Source: an uncultured Pseudomonadota bacterium
GTDB lineage: Bacteria; Pseudomonadota; Gammaproteobacteria; Steroidobacterales; Steroidobacteraceae
Assembly (NCBI GenBank): GCA_903862885.1
Contig: CAIOZU010000035.1
Span: 62,001 to 126,000 of the forward strand
Length of the DNA: 64,000 bases
Direction: 5' to 3'
Under the pieces are notes generated by a model, which was given only the letters and a program-made list of their open reading frames with translations, had not been told where the DNA came from and made no database searches. This document shows, one piece after another, positions 61,622-64,000 of this stretch; the stretch's first letter is position 1; each line of letters opens with the position of its first letter. Both the position numbers and the translations under genes were made by a program.

Positions 61622-62452
61622 ATGGCATCACTCATCGGTAAAACAGCCGTCGTCACGGGCGGCGGTCAAGGAATCGGCCGAGCCTGCGTGCAGGCCTTGG
61701 CGCAGGCCGGGGCACGTGTCGCGGTCCTTGATCTATCGATCGATTCGGCGGCTGCCACCCTTGCCCTATTGACGCACCCGGAGAGGCACTTAGCCCTCGC
61801 CTGCAATGTCGCGGACAGCCAGGCGGTCGCTGCCAGCTTTGCGGCAGTGGATCAGGCATTCGGCCGACTCGACATTCTCGTGAACAACGCAGGTACCGGC
61901 ACCGGACCCCATGATGGCACCACCGAGATGTATGAACGGATGGCCGCGCGCAATGCGCAGCTCGCGCGCGGCGAAGCCCCCACCGTACATGTGGAGCAGG
62001 CCATTTTTATGGAAGACGACGGTTGGCGCAGCGTGCTCGCCGTGAATCTCGATGGCGCTTTTTACTGTGCGCGTGCCGCTCTACGATTGATGGCCAGAGA
62101 CGGCACTGCAGGCTCCATCATTAACATGGCTTCCTCCGCCGTCCAGACCGGCGAAGGCCCACTACATTACGTCACCAGCAAAGCCGCGTTGGTGGGCATG
62201 ACCCGCGCGCTGGCACGCGAAGTGGCCTCACGCGGCATCCGCGTTAACGCGGTCGCACCCGGTCCCACCGACACACCGCTGATGCGCTCGATCCCAGCCG
62301 AATGGATCGCAAGCCTCGCCAAAGCCGTGCCTCTGGGTCGACTCGCTCGCCCAGATGAAATTGCCGCGAGCGTTTTATATCTGGCGAGCGATGAGTCGTC
62401 CTACGTGACCGGCAGCGTACTAGTGAACAATGGCGGAGCGTGCTTCTTCTAA
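61622..62452 (+). CDS. SDR family oxidoreductase with an enlarged loop
   Basis: Protein of 276 residues. TGGGQGIG, NNAGTGTGP, Ser in NMASSAVQ, and Tyr-x3-Lys in LHYVTSKAAL are intact. An insert of about 30 residues after NNAG (HDGTTEMYERMAARNAQLARG) enlarges the substrate side. AAGGATC precedes the ATG. It converges on another SDR gene 52 nt away. The enlarged loop suggests a bulky substrate; a hydroxysteroid is a reasonable guess. Confidence 0.86.
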   Translation: MASLIGKTAVVTGGGQGIGRACVQALAQAGARVAVLDLSIDSAAATLALLTHPERHLALACNVADSQAVAASFAAVDQAFGRLDILVNNAGTGTGPHDGTTEMYERMAARNAQLARGEAPTVHVEQAIFMEDDGWRSVLAVNLDGAFYCARAALRLMARDGTAGSIINMASSAVQTGEGPLHYVTSKAALVGMTRALAREVASRGIRVNAVAPGPTDTPLMRSIPAEWIASLAKAVPLGRLARPDEIAASVLYLASDESSYVTGSVLVNNGGACFF

Positions 62453-62504
62453 GCCAGCCACCCACCGCCGTAGCGTATTCCCGCTCAGCGCTCTGACGCC
62501 GCGT

Positions 62505-63359
62505 TTACGGTGGCCCCAAGATCGCCGTCGCCTCCGCCGTCAGGGTCGGTCGATTGAGTTGCTGCAGGTATTGCGCACGTGCGCTCGCCATCTGCTGGGT
62601 CAGCACAGGGTGCGTGGAGACCCAAAAATCTCCCGCCGCGATACCCTCGAGGATGATCGAGGCCGCTTGGCGCGCGGGCATCCCCTGTTGCGCCAACATG
62701 CCCTTCATCACATTTAAATGATAGCCCACCGACGCGGCGTCTTGACCGATGGGGGCATCCTCAAAAATGCGCGTGGTCACAGGCCCCGGCAGGACAGCCG
62801 AGACCTGCAGGTGAGGCGCCACTCGACTCAACTCCAGTGCGAGGCACTCCGTCAACGACAGTACCGCCTGTTTACTCGCGATATACGGGCCTTGTTGAGC
62901 CATCATACCGAGCCCACCGACCGAGGAGAGATTGGCAATATAGGCCGGCTGAGTACTGGCTCGCATCGCCGGCACAAAAGCCTGCATCCCATGGACGACG
63001 CCCAACACATTGACCCGAAACGCGCGCTCCCACACCGCAGGCGCTATGTCCCAGATAAAGCCCACCACCTCGATGCCCGCGTTATTAATGAGCAGCCGCA
63101 CATCACCATAACGCTCATGGGTTAAACGCGCGAGTCGTGTCATGGCTTCAGCGTCGGCGACATCGGTAGGGACCGAAAAAGCCTCTCCACCGGATTGTTG
63201 AATCGCCACAGCCACCGACTCCATGCGCTCCGCTGAGATATCAGCCAGCACCACCCGCATACCCAGGCGCGCCGCTTCCAGCGCCAGACCCTCACCAATG
63301 CCACTGCCGGCACCCGTGATCACCGCGACGCCACCTGCGAATCGTTCCGTCGCACTCAT
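62505..63359 (-). CDS. SDR family oxidoreductase
   Basis: Protein of 284 residues. TGAGSGIGEG, NNAGIEVVG, Ser in NLSSVGGLG and Tyr-x3-Lys in GPYIASKQAV are present. A C-terminal extension with ILEGIAAGDFWVSTHP is typical of a group of SDRs found with steroid or lipid genes. MSATERF at 63359 follows GAGGAGAAGCC; the longer frame is not needed. It lies 60 nt downstream of cofC on the same strand and may be co-transcribed with it. Confidence 0.86.
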   Translation of the reverse strand: MSATERFAGGVAVITGAGSGIGEGLALEAARLGMRVVLADISAERMESVAVAIQQSGGEAFSVPTDVADAEAMTRLARLTHERYGDVRLLINNAGIEVVGFIWDIAPAVWERAFRVNVLGVVHGMQAFVPAMRASTQPAYIANLSSVGGLGMMAQQGPYIASKQAVLSLTECLALELSRVAPHLQVSAVLPGPVTTRIFEDAPIGQDAASVGYHLNVMKGMLAQQGMPARQAASIILEGIAAGDFWVSTHPVLTQQMASARAQYLQQLNRPTLTAEATAILGPP

Positions 63360-63419
63360 CGGCTTCTCCTCAATGCACACTCGAAGGCCCAAACCCGCAT
63401 CCTGCTGACGCGCGGGACC

Positions 63420-64000
63420 TTAAGCTTGAAAGTCATAGGCCTTTAAATCATCCGGCGTATCGATATCACGCTCCAAGCCCGGTCGCGCCAGCATACGAAG
63501 CGCCAAACCTGCACCCGCCGCCGCTGCAACATGTCGTGCGCAACTGTCAGGCCCATAGGCATAGGCCATGGCCTCTGGCGGTGACATCGCCATCGCATTC
63601 GTCCCCTGACCCTGCTTATCGGGCGCTAGCACCACCGTCGCGGGCAAAAGCGCCTGAGCAAGCGCCTCCAAGTCCATCGCTGATAGCCATGGCAAATCAC
63701 AACTGAGCGCAATCACGCCGTCAGCGCCCTGTGCGCGTGCCCACGCCGCCCCCTGCGCCAACGCCCCATTCAGTGAGGGGGGCGTTGCCTCAAGCAGCGT
63801 CTGCACGCCAAAGCCCGCCGCTCGCGATAACACGTCCTCAGCCGGACTGATCACGATGCAGTCTTTGGCTGCAAAAACGCTCGTGGCGACACGCAAGGTG
63901 TGATCTAAAAAGGATTCGTTTAACTGCTGACGCCGCTCATCGCTCAGTACACTCGCGAGGCGACGCTTGCCATTGGAGAGTGAACGCATCGGAATGAGTA
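63420..64000 (-). CDS. cofC: 2-Phospho-L-lactate (or analogue) guanylyltransferase CofC, 5' end cut off
   Basis: Nucleotidyltransferase of coenzyme F420 biosynthesis, joining a nucleotide to phospholactate, PEP or 3-phosphoglycerate. The visible part reads LIPMRSLSNGKRRLASVL, then NGALAQGAAWARAQGADGVIALSCDLPWLSAMDLEALA, APDKQGQGTNAM, AYGPDSCARH and ERDIDTPDDL, all CofC/FbiD hallmarks. The reading frame stays open to the window edge. The codons before the first internal ATG (63989) give LIP, which matches the usual ALIPLKSL start, so the true start lies past 64000. It supports F420 use by the two LLM enzymes. Confidence 0.85.
   Translation of the reverse strand, partial: LIPMRSLSNGKRRLASVLSDERRQQLNESFLDHTLRVATSVFAAKDCIVISPAEDVLSRAAGFGVQTLLEATPPSLNGALAQGAAWARAQGADGVIALSCDLPWLSAMDLEALAQALLPATVVLAPDKQGQGTNAMAMSPPEAMAYAYGPDSCARHVAAAAGAGLALRMLARPGLERDIDTPDDLKAYDFQA

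Overview
The window looks like chromosomal DNA of a proteobacterium, most likely a gammaproteobacterium, with moderately high GC. The support is a TonB-dependent receptor with a typical proteobacterial plug start, a cysD-cysNC sulfate-activation operon, dense operons with 1-4 nt gene overlaps, and ordinary Shine-Dalgarno sites. I cannot name a genus. I see no rRNA, tRNA, insertion sequence, integrase or CRISPR array. It holds 65 protein genes, two of them cut by the window edges.

The content is a large accessory catabolic island for steroids or similar polycyclic terpenoids. The firmest evidence is an hsaA/hsaB pair (56046-57811), the two-component monooxygenase of the aerobic 9,10-seco steroid pathway. 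Next to it are a TesE/HsaE-like 2-hydroxydienoate hydratase (54850-55665) and an acyl-CoA ligase resembling FadD3 (53305-54873). A bona fide ketosteroid isomerase (30342-30704) lies divergent to a 3-ketosteroid dehydrogenase-type flavoprotein (28556-30265). Two further related flavoproteins, a thiolase/DUF35 pair of the Ltp2-ChsH2 type, twelve classical SDRs and eleven NTF2/SnoaL-fold proteins fill the rest.

Layout. 1-3590: AcuI-like reductase, divergent from a GntR-MFS-SDR operon with a perfect palindrome between them. 3607-9858: minus-strand block with nitronate monooxygenase, MarR, thiolase/DUF35, SDRs and SnoaL proteins. 10078-13007: periplasmic cytochrome c-PQQ dehydrogenase and two CMD proteins. 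13139-24565: two flavoproteins, sulfotransferase, MBL/alkylsulfatase-like protein, LLM oxidoreductase, VOC, SnoaL and Gfo/Idh. 24596-35124: CoA-transferase, PaaY, two copies of a sulfotransferase-SDR cassette in opposite orientation, KstD and KSI. 35271-39109: a four-gene B12-dependent acyl-CoA mutase operon. 39474-48438: TonB receptor, two convergent MFS genes and cysD-cysNC-cysQ. 49049-63359: KSI-like, SDR, LLM, SRPBCC, ligase, hydratase, hsaAB, GST and more SDR/SnoaL genes. 63420-end: the start of an F420 biosynthesis gene, cofC.

Four themes tie the genes together. (1) Steroid ring oxidation: KSI, KstD, SDRs, then HsaAB, the hydratase and the CoA ligase. (2) A split B12 mutase whose substrate-pocket residues differ from every characterised member I know, packaged with its GTPase chaperone and an EthD-like protein. 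(3) Sulfur-group transfer: three PAPS-type sulfotransferases, an alkylsulfatase-like protein, and a complete PAPS-making and PAP-clearing operon. (4) Coenzyme F420: cofC plus two LLM-family oxidoreductases. The last three are the best places to look for undescribed biology; substrates for all of them are inferred from context only.
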